This document shows, piece by piece, positions 53,601 through 64,000 of a stretch of 64,000 nucleotides of DNA; the stretch's first letter is position 1, and every line of letters starts with the position of its first letter. The DNA is from Thuidium tamariscinum (Eukaryota > Streptophyta > Bryopsida > Hypnales > Thuidiaceae), in NCBI GenBank assembly GCA_947034885.2, contig OX344750.2, positions 15,246,053 through 15,310,052 of the forward strand, in the 5' to 3' direction. The position numbers and the translations under genes are program-made. The notes under the pieces are model-generated. The model saw only the letters and a list, made by a program, of their open reading frames with translations, ran no database searches and was not told the DNA's origin.

Positions 53601-56600
53601 ATAAACTCTTGTTTCTAGGCACCAATTGAAAAATATATATTCCACCAAAGCTAATCAATTTTTCAATCTCCAAAAAATGTTTCAAGAAATCATAACAAAA
53701 ATTGAAACTATAGATAGTTGTGTCAATGGTCCTTTGAAGGTTAAATAAAATTGAAATAATAACTTAAAAAATCTTTGATGATCAATGATATTTATTTTAA
53801 ATTCTATAATTAGATCTACATTATAAATTCACCTTTTGAATTTAATACTTTACTACCTTGAAAACAATTGTCAAATTTTTTTTAAATCAAAAAATTTAGA
53901 AAATGTAAAACAATCAAAAGGATATAAGGAAAATGATTTATTAATTTTTATTCCACAATTTAATCTACAAAAAAATTTGACAACTAATGATTGTATTTAT
54001 AATCTTTTTGTCTTTACTTTTTTGAAGTCAAGAAATAAAATTTAACAACCATATATTTAATATGTTCAAATATTCTTTTTAGAATGAATTTTTTTTCATA
54101 ATGCATTAAATAATGAGATGTTTAAGAAAAATAATTTGAAAGAATGTAACACTTTATTTTATAATTCAGAAATTAAATGACAACATATTTCTCAGGTTAG
54201 AAAGTTAAGTAAGCATTGTAAAGCTTGTGATAAGTGCATTGAAGGATTTGATCACCATTGTTGGGTAGGATTTTCTACAAGTCAACCTAATATTTCATAA
54301 ATACTTTGCTTTAATTTTATCAATACTTTATAGAAATAAATTGTAAATACTAATTCTACCATTGGTAATCAAAATCTTGTTGTAAATAAATGAAGTAAAA
54401 TTAATGGTTTATTTTATTTAAAATATATTTATTTTTAAACATAGTGGTTGAGCAGGTGCATTGGTAAAAGAAATTACAACACATTTTTTACAATGTTAGC
54501 AACTCTTTTTGCAATTGTAAGAATAAAGACTTGTCATTTTTTAAATTATAAGCAAACAATTTGATATTTTTATGATGGTAACTAGAAGATTCATTTTTTT
54601 AATATTAAAATCCAAGGATATCACTCCTTATAATTTAAGGTATATACTTGAGTTAAAAAGGTACTTCATGTGGAGCTACTCACTTTAACTATTGCATTTA
54701 AGATGACAATATTTTTACATAAAATGCTACGGAGGTATATTTCAGTACCATTTGTGTTCTTTTTTAGATTTTTTCTTGTAGTTTTTAAAGGGGGATATCT
54801 TACATTAAATTTAACCCCTAAACACCCAAATTGAGTCTTTTTGGCAACATAGAAGTTTTGGGTAGTTTACTACAAATGGAGATTTTTTTGAAATTTCTTT
54901 GAAATTTTCACACAATATGTGCTCAAGGCAGGGTTTTCTACCCGGACAGCGCGACAGACAAATGTCATGTGACGTCTAGTAGAGCCCTCGCGACGTCCAA
55001 TAGTGTCAACATCATAAAAAAATTTAAAAAAATCATTAGAAATTTAAATTTTTGACATATTTAAGTTCGGTTTCAATTAAGTGTTTTAGTTTCATGATTA
55101 CATATTACATTTTATATTTAGATTCATAGTTATAGTAAGATTTTCATTTTTTTGAGTTGCTGAAAATGGACTTTCGTGACAAGGTGCGACACCCTTCGTA
55201 ACAAGTTGTCACCGTGACACGCGACGTCAGACGTCCTACACGACACCCAAACCCAAAAATATGTCTGACAAGACAACCCTGGCTCAAGGAGTAGCTTGAA
55301 GGCTCAACAATTTTAATAACTTTTGACTACATATTGAAAAAATTATTTTGCTGCAATTTTTGGAATTTTTGAGCATGTAATATACCATAGGGAAATTATT
55401 TTCAATACCTTTCCTATGAGGTATATTACATACCTCAAAACTCTATAAAATTGTAGTGAAAAATTACAAAAGAAGTTGATTGTCTACTATGCTCACATGC
55501 ACATACTAGAAAAAAAGTGTGTTGGAGGCCTCCAAAACGTGTCAAAAACTGCGTTGGAAGCTACACAACACATCATATGAATTCTGTTGAGTTCCATGTT
55601 TTTTACACAACATTCTGTAGACAATTATGCTAGACTGCATTTCTACGTTAGAATTCTATAGAACTCTAACTCAAAAATGCAATCCAATGTAGATGTCTAT
55701 AGAATGTTGAGTTGAAAACGTGGAACTCAACAAAATCCATATGATGTGTTGTGTAGCTTGCAATGTAGTTTTTGACACGTTTTGGGGGCTTCCAACACAC
55801 TTTTCTTCTAGTACAAAACCGTGACAAAAAGAATTGCACTCAATTTTGACTATGGTTTTTTTTACCATGTTTTGTTATAGTGCATACATATGTATAAGAT
55901 ATACAACCTAAAACCAATAACAATCAAATCAATTCAATTCAAGTGCCATTGATTAAGTGGTGGTTTTTAATAACAAGTTTACCATTACAAACATCAGAAT
56001 CCCCATTGAAACTATCTCATGAATATTTTGTTCAATATGAATGTGCTTAAGACATATGGCTTCAAATATTGAAGTTCAAAGGACCATAATCTTCATCACA
56101 ATGTTGTACAATTTTCAATTTGTTGATCCCCTTGACGTAAACCTTCCTATTCATGCAACATAATAACTTTTGCCACAAAGCCTTATTTACTAGATTGGGA
56201 CAATATGACCATTTTGAAACTTTGGAAACAAGAGTGCCAAACTTGATTGAACAAATGGTTGTTGAATCTAAAGATAAATAGAATCTACTTTACAACAAGT
56301 GTAGCACTTGTAGTCAATGCCTTACATATACACTTAATTTTTTGATCTATACACTTCTAGTACCAATTTCAATCAACTATTTTTAGTCACAGATTTTTTA
56401 ATATTCAATTTGCTTTATAAACTACACAAAATTATTTTCCTATATCAATTCTCATTGTGCTATGAAAAATTTGCTCAATTAATATCTATCAAGGCTAATT
56501 TATTAATAAAATTTCCTACTACATGATGTTTTTATATAGCTTCACTTATCTATATCAAAATATATAAGATTTCATGGACCCTATAAAATTTCTGCATATT

Positions 56601-59357
56601 ATATAAAATTTATCCCCTTTTAATTAAATGAACCCTATCTTTAATCCATGTAGTTTTCTAAAAAACAATTGACAATGATCTCTCTTGGCATAAAAGTATA
56701 TATGAAGTGTAACAATTGTATACTATATAATCAAAAATAGTTTATTTTTTTAATTAAAAAATTAGTAATAAATTTTGCATTGATTATCATTTTACTTAAT
56801 TAGAAAATGTATATATATATATATATATACTTCTTTTTTTTTTTTTTAAATTTCATGCTAAGAATTGCATTGAATGTATGAATAAAATAACACATTTTAA
56901 GTGTATGTACTACATGAATGAATATATACAATGTAGAAATTATTTAATTTTTAAAATTTCAAAGTCAGTCATAAAATTTCACAAGTTAAGAGATGCATAC
57001 ATTTTGGTAGAATAAATTTGAAAGATAAACCACTCAAACACAAAGCCATCTAAAAAACATATTTTTGAAGTCTTGAAGAATTCATCCTAAAATCAATGAG
57101 GTTTATTACTTTGAAATTTTAATACAATAATTAGAACTTCAACAACTTAGCTATATAATGTTATAGTTGATTTTTTCATGTAATATTAAAAAAATTCATA
57201 TTTAGTTGCTTGGTATGAAACTGAAAATACAATTTACTTCATAATTCTACTCTTGATTAATTATGTTAGGCACAAATTACACTGTAAAAAAGAAATTAAC
57301 ATGATATACATACCCTTGAAGATAAATTTTAAGAATAAACTCTAATGAATTTACAATGAGTTGTCAAAAAAAAAATGTCCAAAATGGGCTTAGAGTCTGT
57401 GAGGGGTTATTAAATGCATAAATCAAAATTTAGGATGAACTTTCTTTAACACCTTAGGAGCAAAAGAATAGTCAAAACTTTCAAATTTGTAAAGAAGTAT
57501 TTAAAATAAAAATTTGATGATGAATATCATGTAAAATAGTTAAACATAGTCCATCCATGAATTCAATTTAATATATTGTGAAATGCACATAAATTAAATA
57601 CTTTTGATTTTCATAAGATGTTTTCACTTTAAATTCAACACCAATTTTTTTTTTTGGAGGTATAGTCTAAAAACTAAAAGTGTTAATATTATACCTTCAA
57701 TCAAATAATAACTCTAAAAAATAACAACAAAATCTAACAATTACACTTCATAATATCAACCAAAAAATTCGGCATCTTCATAAAATCTAAAAAACAATAA
57801 AGTTCAAGTACAATATGCTTTGTGCTTATATTTATATTAAAATTCTTCATTCACAAATTCATGAAATTAATCTTGACACATTGTTGTTGTTTCTCTTAAT
57901 TTAAAAATTATTTTAAACTCAATTTGACCATTTAATTTATTTTTCATTTTTAGATGTGTAAGTACAATAGACTTAGTTATAGTTGACTAAATTTCCTATA
58001 TTGTGGAAAGTGAAATTTACAAAATAAATATTTATTAATGTACTGACATTCAAATATTAATTTAATTACATTAAAAATTTCAATGTATCAATTTTTGTCT
58101 AAAAATATTAGAATCCAAATTCCTAGAGACAAGACTAGTTTTATCTTCTCTACTAGAGTACTAGTGGTCATTTCAAAATAATTATTTTTACTTTTTGATA
58201 CACTAGTCCATTGCAAAGAATAAAAGAATATTGTTCTTTGTCTTGTCCATTTCATGATAATGTTCACTCTAAGAGTGCTCATCTAGTTCCTAAATTTTGC
58301 AATATTATATATATTGCTAAAAAACTAAAGAAAATCCTTATTCAATCATACTTTAAATTATATTAAGTTTCTTTTAGTATTTCAAATGGACTATTCAATA
58401 CTACAATTACAAAATTTTGATTTTGATAAATCTCTAAATTTAGACAATTTCTAGTGTTGTTTATTGGTGCCATTATGAACATATTAATGTCTTAATGTCT
58501 ATTTGATAAAGACAAAATCATAATATATCATTGTTACTTTGCATAAAATTATTCTTATTTTGCATAAAATTATTCTTATTTTTATTACATATTTCACTTT
58601 CATCAAAAATAATGTTTGTTAGTTACTACATTTCACATATTTTGCAGCTCACTTTAGAATTTTTGGTAGGCATAATCATAATTATTCGTTCAATTGTGGA
58701 TTTTGATATAATAGAAGACATTCATACTAAGTTTGGAAGTCAAATGACAAAATACTCAGTTATTGTTATTACAGTATGTAAAATCATCAATCAAAATCTC
58801 TATATATTTACAAGTCATAAGTAAATAAGCTTTTTGAACATGTACAAAATAACTATGATAGTATTATCAATTTTCTACTTTTTATTTTTGTACAAGTGTA
58901 AACTTAAAATAATTAAATTAAACATTTAAAACATTAAACTTGCTTTACAAAATTTTATATAGGCAATATTCACATTAATTTCTCTATTCCTATCATACCC
59001 AATTGGCGAACTCTTTTTCTTCCATCTTTTGTTAATAAAAAAGGTATTCTAAAATTATAATTTTATAATTAAAAATGATTGCAATTTAATACCACTATTT
59101 ATATCATGTCATTGAAGTAATTTCTACTTAAATCCATTTCTATAAGAAAGTCCTAATGCTTTAATTGAATTTGAATTATGCTTATTTAGGGCATCACTAC
59201 ATATGATTACATTATGGCAATAAGGGCACAAATGGAAGAAAACAATGAGTCAAGTATAATAAAATCAAATGTGAGCAATATTGCAAAATATTTATCATCA
59301 TTGATTTCTATATACATTTTATATGAAATCCATATACCTATAGATTTAAAATGTTGA
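50659..59357 (+). CDS. DHHC-type protein S-acyltransferase (PAT20-22-like), first exon not found
   Basis: Seven exons join in phase 0 throughout: 50659-50772, 50999-51241, 54196-54264, 54445-54516, 58648-58773, 58963-59043 and 59190 onward. The last may end at a GTGAGC donor (59271) or at TGA 59355-59357. They encode TM1-TM2, an acidic loop, then the cysteine-rich domain [40 protein letters not shown], TM3-TM4 (IGELFFFHLLLIKK) and GITTYDYIMAIRAQ, the TTxE-like motif. This order matches plant palmitoyltransferases, which attach fatty acid to cysteines via the DHHC cysteine. The usual CRWLNNC is CWWLSRC here, so three conserved positions are altered. Introns are large (2.95 and 4.13 kb) and full of transposons. 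The N-terminal exon and the Ser-rich C-terminal tail were not found. It is probably a real, diverged gene; a young pseudogene is possible. Confidence 0.8.
51458..52337 (+). mobile_element. CCCCTAAAGGACCA family element, copy E (degenerate)
   Basis: It starts CTCCTAAAATTTCATTG and ends near GAAACTTTAGGACTTTG. Interior blocks (GGATTTTGTTAGGTTCTTAT, TGGTGAAACTTTTTGA, TTTATTAGCTCTTCTAG, CACCAAAAATGGCAGATTTT) follow the order of copy C. Both termini are decayed, so boundaries are approximate. Confidence 0.6.
52870..53001. mobile_element. Short fold-back element with 50-bp arms
   Basis: ATTTGCCTCAATAAAATCTA...GTTGAGGCAAACGCAAAA is mirrored by TTTTGCATTTACCTCAACAA...GTTGAGGCAAAT with few mismatches, around a loop of about 31 bp. 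TGTA occurs directly outside each end (52867-52870 and 53000-53003) as a candidate 4-bp target duplication. Confidence 0.75.
53130..53740 (-). mobile_element. CCCCTAAAGGACCA family element, copy F (truncated)
   Basis: The right terminus TGGTCCTTTGAAGG is followed by TTAA (53741-53744). The interior (GAATTCTAGAAGTTATTATT, TGCCCAAATAACAAGATTGT, CACCAATTGAAAAATAT) aligns with other copies in reverse. The other terminus is missing. Confidence 0.6.
54929..55281. mobile_element. hAT-type non-autonomous element with 8-bp target duplication
   Basis: The 353-bp element has ends CAGGGTTTTCTACCC and (from the right, inward) CAGGGTTGTCTTGTC. It is flanked by a perfect 8-bp direct duplication, GCTCAAGG (54921-54928, 55282-55289). 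CAGGG ends with 8-bp duplications are diagnostic for hAT. The interior is unusually rich in CG/GAC repeats (GACGTC, CGACGTC, GTGACACGCGACG). It is inserted in a DHHC intron, within an older repeat. Confidence 0.9.
55370..55436. repeat. Hairpin ATGTAATATACC...GGTATATTACAT
   Basis: A 12-bp perfect plus 5-bp imperfect stem surrounds a loop of about 20 bp. No transcription context is known. Confidence 0.6.
55504..55813. mobile_element. MITE with long inverted arms (TACTAGAA ends)
   Basis: The left arm (TACTAGAAAAAAAGTGTGTT, CCAAAACGTGTCAAAAACTG, GCTACACAACACATCATATG) returns inverted on the right (CATATGATGTGTTGTGTAGC, AACACACTTTTCTTCTAGTA), giving arms of about 110 bp in a 310-bp element. No clear target duplication is seen. 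It lies in the DHHC 4.1-kb intron. Confidence 0.8.
56811..56829. repeat. (TA)n microsatellite
   Basis: About ten TA dinucleotides, followed shortly by a poly-T tract. Confidence 0.9.
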
Positions 59358-60091
59358 TTTGTATTGTTTTGATGTTCATTGAAAGGTATTTGTAGCACTT
59401 GTTAGTATTCAATATGTAATAAATATGAAGTAAATATTTAAGCCTTCATTTGATAATGCTTTGGAAAAATAAAGAACAAACATATTGTATATTAACTTAC
59501 AAATATTCAATATGTTTTAACTTTGTTGTCAATTCTCATTATGCCAAATACTTTTTACATCTAATCAAATTATTGTCAATCTAATGTTATAATAGTTTTT
59601 TATTTTTTCTATAGCATTTCACTATATCAAATGTCCCTTTTCAATCAAGAAATAAGCTTTGAAGTTTTGAAAACAAATCTCTTAGTTTCTATTCAATATA
59701 CTTGTCTACTATTTTTAGATTTTCAAATTTTTTGATCTACGCCTAAAAATTTAATGTAGTGTAATTAATTATAATTTATCTTATTATGAACCATAAATCA
59801 TATTTATTGATGGCCTACTTTGAAACAATATCAAAATTAAATAATCTAGTCAATTGAAAAAAAATTGTTGTTTTATTGATTAAATACTAAAAAAATTGAT
59901 AATATTATAATTTTTGTGATTATTTTATGTCAAAAATAAAAAATAAAAAAAGAGAAAATGACCAAAATTTCATAACATTTGTAAGTTGAGAAGTCTATTG
60001 CAACTTTATTAATGTGTGAAAAAATTTAAGTTGGAAATTTTACTTTCTACCTCTATTGACCATTTATATTCAAGGTTTAATTTGTAATTTA

Positions 60092-60733
60092 CCCCAAAAA
60101 TATCATTGTCCCTTTGAGGCACTAATTGGATTTTAGTCAAAAATACATAGTCTCAATTTTTGTCAAGATTTTTTGAAACTTTTTTGAGGATTAAAAAAAT
60201 GATTAACTTCACGGGAATATAAATTACTTTTTTCCAATTGGTTTTTAGGAACCAAAAATATGTCCAAATAAGCTCAAAATTTAGGCAACGAAAATATATT
60301 TAAAAGTTATGAATTTAAAAAAATAAAAATTCTCCTGGACTTTGTTTTTGTCTACATGGAAAGATTTGGTTATTTTCCTTTGATAAGATATGTAGGAATT
60401 ATGGACAATCTTGTTTTTGGGGCAACCAAAGCATTTTTTGTAAAAATAACTTGTAGAATTCACTTATGAATACAATTTTTATGACTTAAGAAAATCAAAT
60501 TCCACATGATTTAGTTTGCTTGCTATAAGAATTTCACCATTGGCATTAGTGTATTTAAACTCCATCTTAGAGATGTTAATAATTTAGATTTTCCTTTTAT
60601 CTCATATCTACTTCTCCTTAACAATATTTTTAAGAATGAAACTTAACTTTTATTGAATCAATTTTTTTCCTAGACTCTCAATTCAATTTCCCACTAAAAG
60701 GATTTAAAGCTCAAACCTTTATAGTGCAATAAA
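60092..60733 (+). mobile_element. CCCCTAAAGGACCA family element, copy G (truncated)
   Basis: It starts TTTACCCCAAAAATATC. Interior blocks (TCTCAATTTTTGTCAAG, ATGATTAACTTCACGGGAAT, GGACAATCTTGTTTTTGGGG, TTTCACCATTGGCATTAGTG) match the first two thirds of copy C. The right third and terminus are missing; the sequence changes at about 60733. Confidence 0.65.
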
Positions 60734-60884
60734 GACAGGTGGGACCTCAAGAATCACCTACAAAATCACATATTTTTGGAGAAAATTTTCCATTTAAGAG
60801 CTATCTAAGATGTGGTGTTGTAGCACAAGTGGTGTATGAAACTCACTTGTCTGCTTTGTATGTTTGTTATACCATTAGAAGAAA

Positions 60885-61145
60885 TTTGAGTGCATTAGGA
60901 GACTATGGGTTCCCGGACTGCGGGAACGCAGTTTTTGCCCTGTGAACTTGAATCCTACGTGGTTGGGACACTACCATGTAATAATTTATTTTTTTTCAAA
61001 TTTTTTTTGGGACTTATTTTCATATTTCAGGACCCAATTTTTTATTTTTTATTTTTGATAAAAGTCGGCCTGATAAGGGTCTGTGGCATTGGAAGCCGTT
61101 TTGGGAACAAACCCGAAACGGCCCTGTAATGCCCTAAGATTTCAT
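60885..61145 (+). mobile_element. GGGACTG/GGGAAC-family element, copy 4
   Basis: Contains GAGACTATGGGTTCCCGGAC, TGCGGGAACGC, TACGTGGTTGGGACACTACC, AGGACCCAATTTTTTATT and TTTTGGGAACAAACCCGAAA-CGGCCCTG. Of the four copies this keeps the most GC-rich, least decayed version. Ends near GCATTAGGAGACTATGGG and AATGCCCTAAGATTTC are approximate. Confidence 0.6.
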
Positions 61146-62059
61146 CTAATGCAATATCTTCTAGACCTTGCATTCTAATGCTACGCTCTTGGTACTATTA
61201 GAAAGCTCTTGGTGACGACACACATATATATTTTAATTTGGTGGCATTCCAACTTACGGTGTCAAAGTTATTGATTTTCAAAGTTTTTATTGAATTAAAA
61301 AATTAGAAAAAATATTTTTACTTTTATTTTGGCCCAATGATTTGAATGACATTAAATTTTTGAATAGTTTAGATTGTTTATTTGTCACATAAAGATCTAA
61401 CAACTACAAGAGAATGGGGTCTTTTAAGTAGTGTCCTAAGCGTAATGTCTTTCAATGTGGTGTTTAAATAAAATTTTACTCAAAAGATTGAAAATCATTA
61501 TATCTTGGAGTGATCTAAAAATTTTACTATAGTAGGAGAGAGCACAAATTTTCCAACAAGTTTGATTGAATTTGGGCATTGGATGCAAGAGTTACTCAAT
61601 ACTTTGAATTGGACTAGAAACTATATGAAGACAAATTCAATCCCCTAGGGCATTTAGAGGTTCCAAATAATCTAATGTAATTACATTGCATATAATCATG
61701 CCTCTTCATTCATGAATTACAAATTGAATAAGGAATGAAATGTAATCTAGAATTTTTTTTAAACAGGGACAAATACAAATGACATTTCAAGCCTAATACA
61801 GTAACTCACATATTGAGGTTGTATTTCAATGACAATATTGTATTTTCAAAGCAATATTTCACTATATTTGTGGATACAAAATTATAATCAGTTCAATTCC
61901 CTTATGCATCTATTTTTCTTTCTTTGGAAATTATCTAAAAATACTTTTGGTAATGGAAATCTTTCAAAAAGACAAACCATCCGTAAAAGGATTGATGAAG
62001 AACCAACTATCTTGCACAAAAATAGTGAGATAGAATAAAGGGTAGAATATCATGTCCAT

Positions 62060-63185
62060 TCAAATACATTTCTTTTGAGCAACCAAAGCAAGGCTTATTT
62101 TAGAGTTATTACAAATTACTTACATATTATAAATTACTTGTGAATCCATGCGTCAATCCAAGTGATTTTATATTTTTTTCAAGAATTTTTGGAATTACTT
62201 ATAAATTTTTACAAGTTACAAATTACTTATTACTTATGAATCCATGCCTCAACACAACAGATCTTATATTTTTTTCAAGCATTGTTTTGAATTACTTATA
62301 AATTCTTTTATAAATTACTTACAGATTACAAATTATTTACAAAATCCATACTTTGACCCAACTCATTTTATATTTTTTCAAGCTTTTTAAAAAGAAAGTT
62401 CTTAAATTTTTTTGGAAATTTCTTGTGAATCCATGCCTCAACCCAACTGATTGTATATTTTTTCAAGCATTTTTTTGAATTGATTATTAAGTTTTACAAA
62501 TTACTTACAAATCATGAATTACTTGTGAATCCATGCCTCAATCCAACCGAATTTGTAATTTTCAAGTATTTCTATTATTATTTATAAATTTTTACAAATT
62601 ACGAGTTACTTATGAATCCATGCCTTGTCCCAACTAATTTTATATTTCTTCAAGCATTTCTTTTGAATTGTTTATAAATCCATGCCTCAACCAAACTAAT
62701 TATATATTTTTTCAAGTGTTTTTTGATTCACTTATAAATTTTTACAAATTACTTACAAATCCATGCCTTAATCCAACTGATTTTATATTTTTTTCAAGCA
62801 TTATTTTGAATTACTTATAAAAAATTTACAAATTACTTACAAATTACAAATTACTTACAAATCCATGCCTCCAACCACTTGATTTTATATTTTTTGAGTA
62901 TTTCTTTTGAATTACTTATAAATTTTTCCAAATCACATACAAATTATGAATCACTTGTAAATCCATGCCTCAATTCAACTAATTTTATGTTTTTCAGGCA
63001 TTTTTTTGAATTTTTTACAAAGTTTTACAAATTACTTACAAATTATGAATTACTTATGATTCCATGCCTCAACCCTTATGATTTTATATTTTTTCAAACA
63101 TTTCATTTGAATTACTTATAAATTTTTTTACAAATGAGTGACAAACTAAAAATTACTTAGGAATCCATGCCACATGAGGTCCCAT
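62060..63185. repeat. Minisatellite, about 12 units of 65-105 bp
   Basis: AATCCATGCCTCAACCCAAC-like anchors recur about every 65-105 bp (near 62145, 62238, 62345, 62431, 62528, 62613, 62677, 62759, 62860, 62959, 63060 and 63160). They are linked by GATTTTATATTTTTTCAAGC, ATTACTTATAAATTTTTACA and short TACAAATTACTTA sub-repeats that vary in number. Units drift in sequence and length, with no open frame. Confidence 0.9.
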
Positions 63186-63365
63186 AAAAATTTATGTTAA
63201 GAAAGTTCAAGGTCAAAGAATCTAATCCTACAATGTACACAAATATTTGTTTTTTTACTTTAAACACAAATATCTTATAATTTCTCAAATAAATTTTTTT
63301 GAAATTTATACCCCACATTTGCATGCTAGTTAAGTATAATATCCTTCAACTAGACATCTAAATGT

Positions 63366-63367
<2 letters not shown>

Positions 63368-63413
<46 letters not shown>
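63368..63413. repeat. (TA)23 microsatellite
   Basis: An uninterrupted TA dinucleotide run about 46 bp long. Likely length-polymorphic. Confidence 0.95.
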
Positions 63414-63418
<5 letters not shown>

Positions 63419-64000
63419 ATAATCTAATATGTTCTTGCATATAGATAAACAATTTATTTTTTACTCCTAAAAGATTGAGGTTATTCTTGACCAAAAAACA
63501 TTCAAAATTGTTACTTGTTGAGCTATTGCTTGTGCATTGAATATAATTTTACTATTAAAACATTCTTCAAACTTCTAATCACCTAAGTTTGTACTAGAAT
63601 ATTATAAGATTTTCTTAGAAAATAATTTCATTTTTGGATGGTCCACCCAATAAGATCAACATAGTCTAACTCAACTTTGTGGAGTAGGTGGCACTATCAA
63701 CTAATTAATTAGACTATTGGATAGGTAGTTATATTAGTTACTTACAAACCATTGTACACAATGTCCTACCACGCATAATTTAAGGTGGATAGCATGCTCA
63801 ATTTGCACTAGCTTTGCATTGAAAATGTGGTATTGCATTAAATTATAGACTAGCATATTCACCCCTTCTTTTATAGACAAGACCTTTAACAAAAAATTCA
63901 TGACAAATCTTCCTTCACAATTCATTTTTAATAAACCTTGAAAAAATTTACTTTCTTAATCTTTTAGAATAGAATCTAAGATTTTGGCCTTCAAAGTTGA

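Larger units (their letters stand above)
51242..54195. other. Transposon-laden intron of the DHHC gene
   Basis: This 2.95-kb intron is bounded by GAG/GTGACA and CTCAG. It contains two CCCCTAAAGGACCA copies in opposite orientation (51.46-52.34 and 53.1-53.74 kb), a short fold-back element (52.87-53.0 kb) and a patch at 52.66-52.8 kb resembling the 10.87 kb repeat. Confidence 0.65.
54517..58647. other. Longest intron of the DHHC gene (4.13 kb)
   Basis: Bounded by GCAATT/GTAAGA and TTTTGCAG. It contains a TTAACCCCTAAACACCC repeat (54.8 kb) interrupted by a hAT-type element, a hairpin at 55.37-55.43 kb, a long-arm inverted-repeat element at 55.50-55.81 kb and a TA microsatellite near 56.81 kb. 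The remaining 56-58.6 kb is featureless AT-rich DNA. Confidence 0.65.
59360..64000. other. Repeat-rich intergenic tail
   Basis: No further exon could be supported. Contents are a truncated CCCCTAAAGGACCA copy (60.1-60.73 kb), a GGGAAC-family element (60.9-61.14 kb), a minisatellite (62.1-63.2 kb) and a long TA microsatellite (63.37-63.41 kb). Remaining DHHC exons, if any, could lie here or beyond. Confidence 0.5.

Noticed and set aside
62060-63185. CRISPR-like array
   Set aside because: Repeats are long, diverged and of uneven length with AT-rich sub-repeats, in a plant nuclear context. It is a minisatellite.

Overview
The window is nuclear DNA of a land plant. It is very AT-rich, with long intron-split genes, canonical GT-AG junctions and many plant-type miniature transposons. 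The genes themselves narrow the lineage. A partial gene at the left end matches LRRCC1/VFL1, a centriole and basal-body protein normally kept only where cells build cilia. This points to a plant with swimming sperm (bryophyte, lycophyte, fern, or less likely cycad/Ginkgo). No species is assigned.

Five genes could be reconstructed exon by exon, with reading phase matching at every proposed junction. From left to right they are: a partial LRRCC1/VFL1-like LRR gene (minus, 1-3966); a DUF7086-family gene with paired CxxC motifs (minus, 7364-9075); a HY5-type bZIP light-signalling regulator (minus, 20227-22033, with a possible upstream exon near 23.6-23.9 kb); a complete ten-exon class-D (TDY) MAP kinase (minus, 29105-32786); and a DHHC S-acyltransferase (plus, 50659 to about 59.3 kb, first exon not found). 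The DUF7086, HY5 and MAPK genes have GC-rich 5' islands at about 8.3-10.3, 23.6-24.5 and 33.6-34.3 kb. The LRRCC1-like and DHHC exons are as AT-rich as the DNA around them. The genes do not form an operon or an obvious pathway. HY5 and the MAPK are signalling components, and the LRRCC1-like gene is probably sperm-specific.

The rest is gene-poor and full of mobile-element traces. The main one is a dispersed family of about 0.92 kb non-coding elements with terminal inverted repeats CCCCTAAAGGACCA. It has at least seven full or partial copies here and 4-bp target duplications (TTAA or CTAG). Other elements are a CACTA-type MITE, a Stowaway-type element, a hAT-type element with a perfect 8-bp target duplication inside a DHHC intron, several long fold-back elements, a 0.45-kb inverted-repeat family in two opposite copies, and a GGGAAC/GGGACTG element family. 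There are also tandem arrays at about 2.9-3.77, 24.5-25.35, 34.4-35.0, 36.2-36.6 and 62.1-63.2 kb. No transposase, rRNA, tRNA, CRISPR array or virus was recognised.
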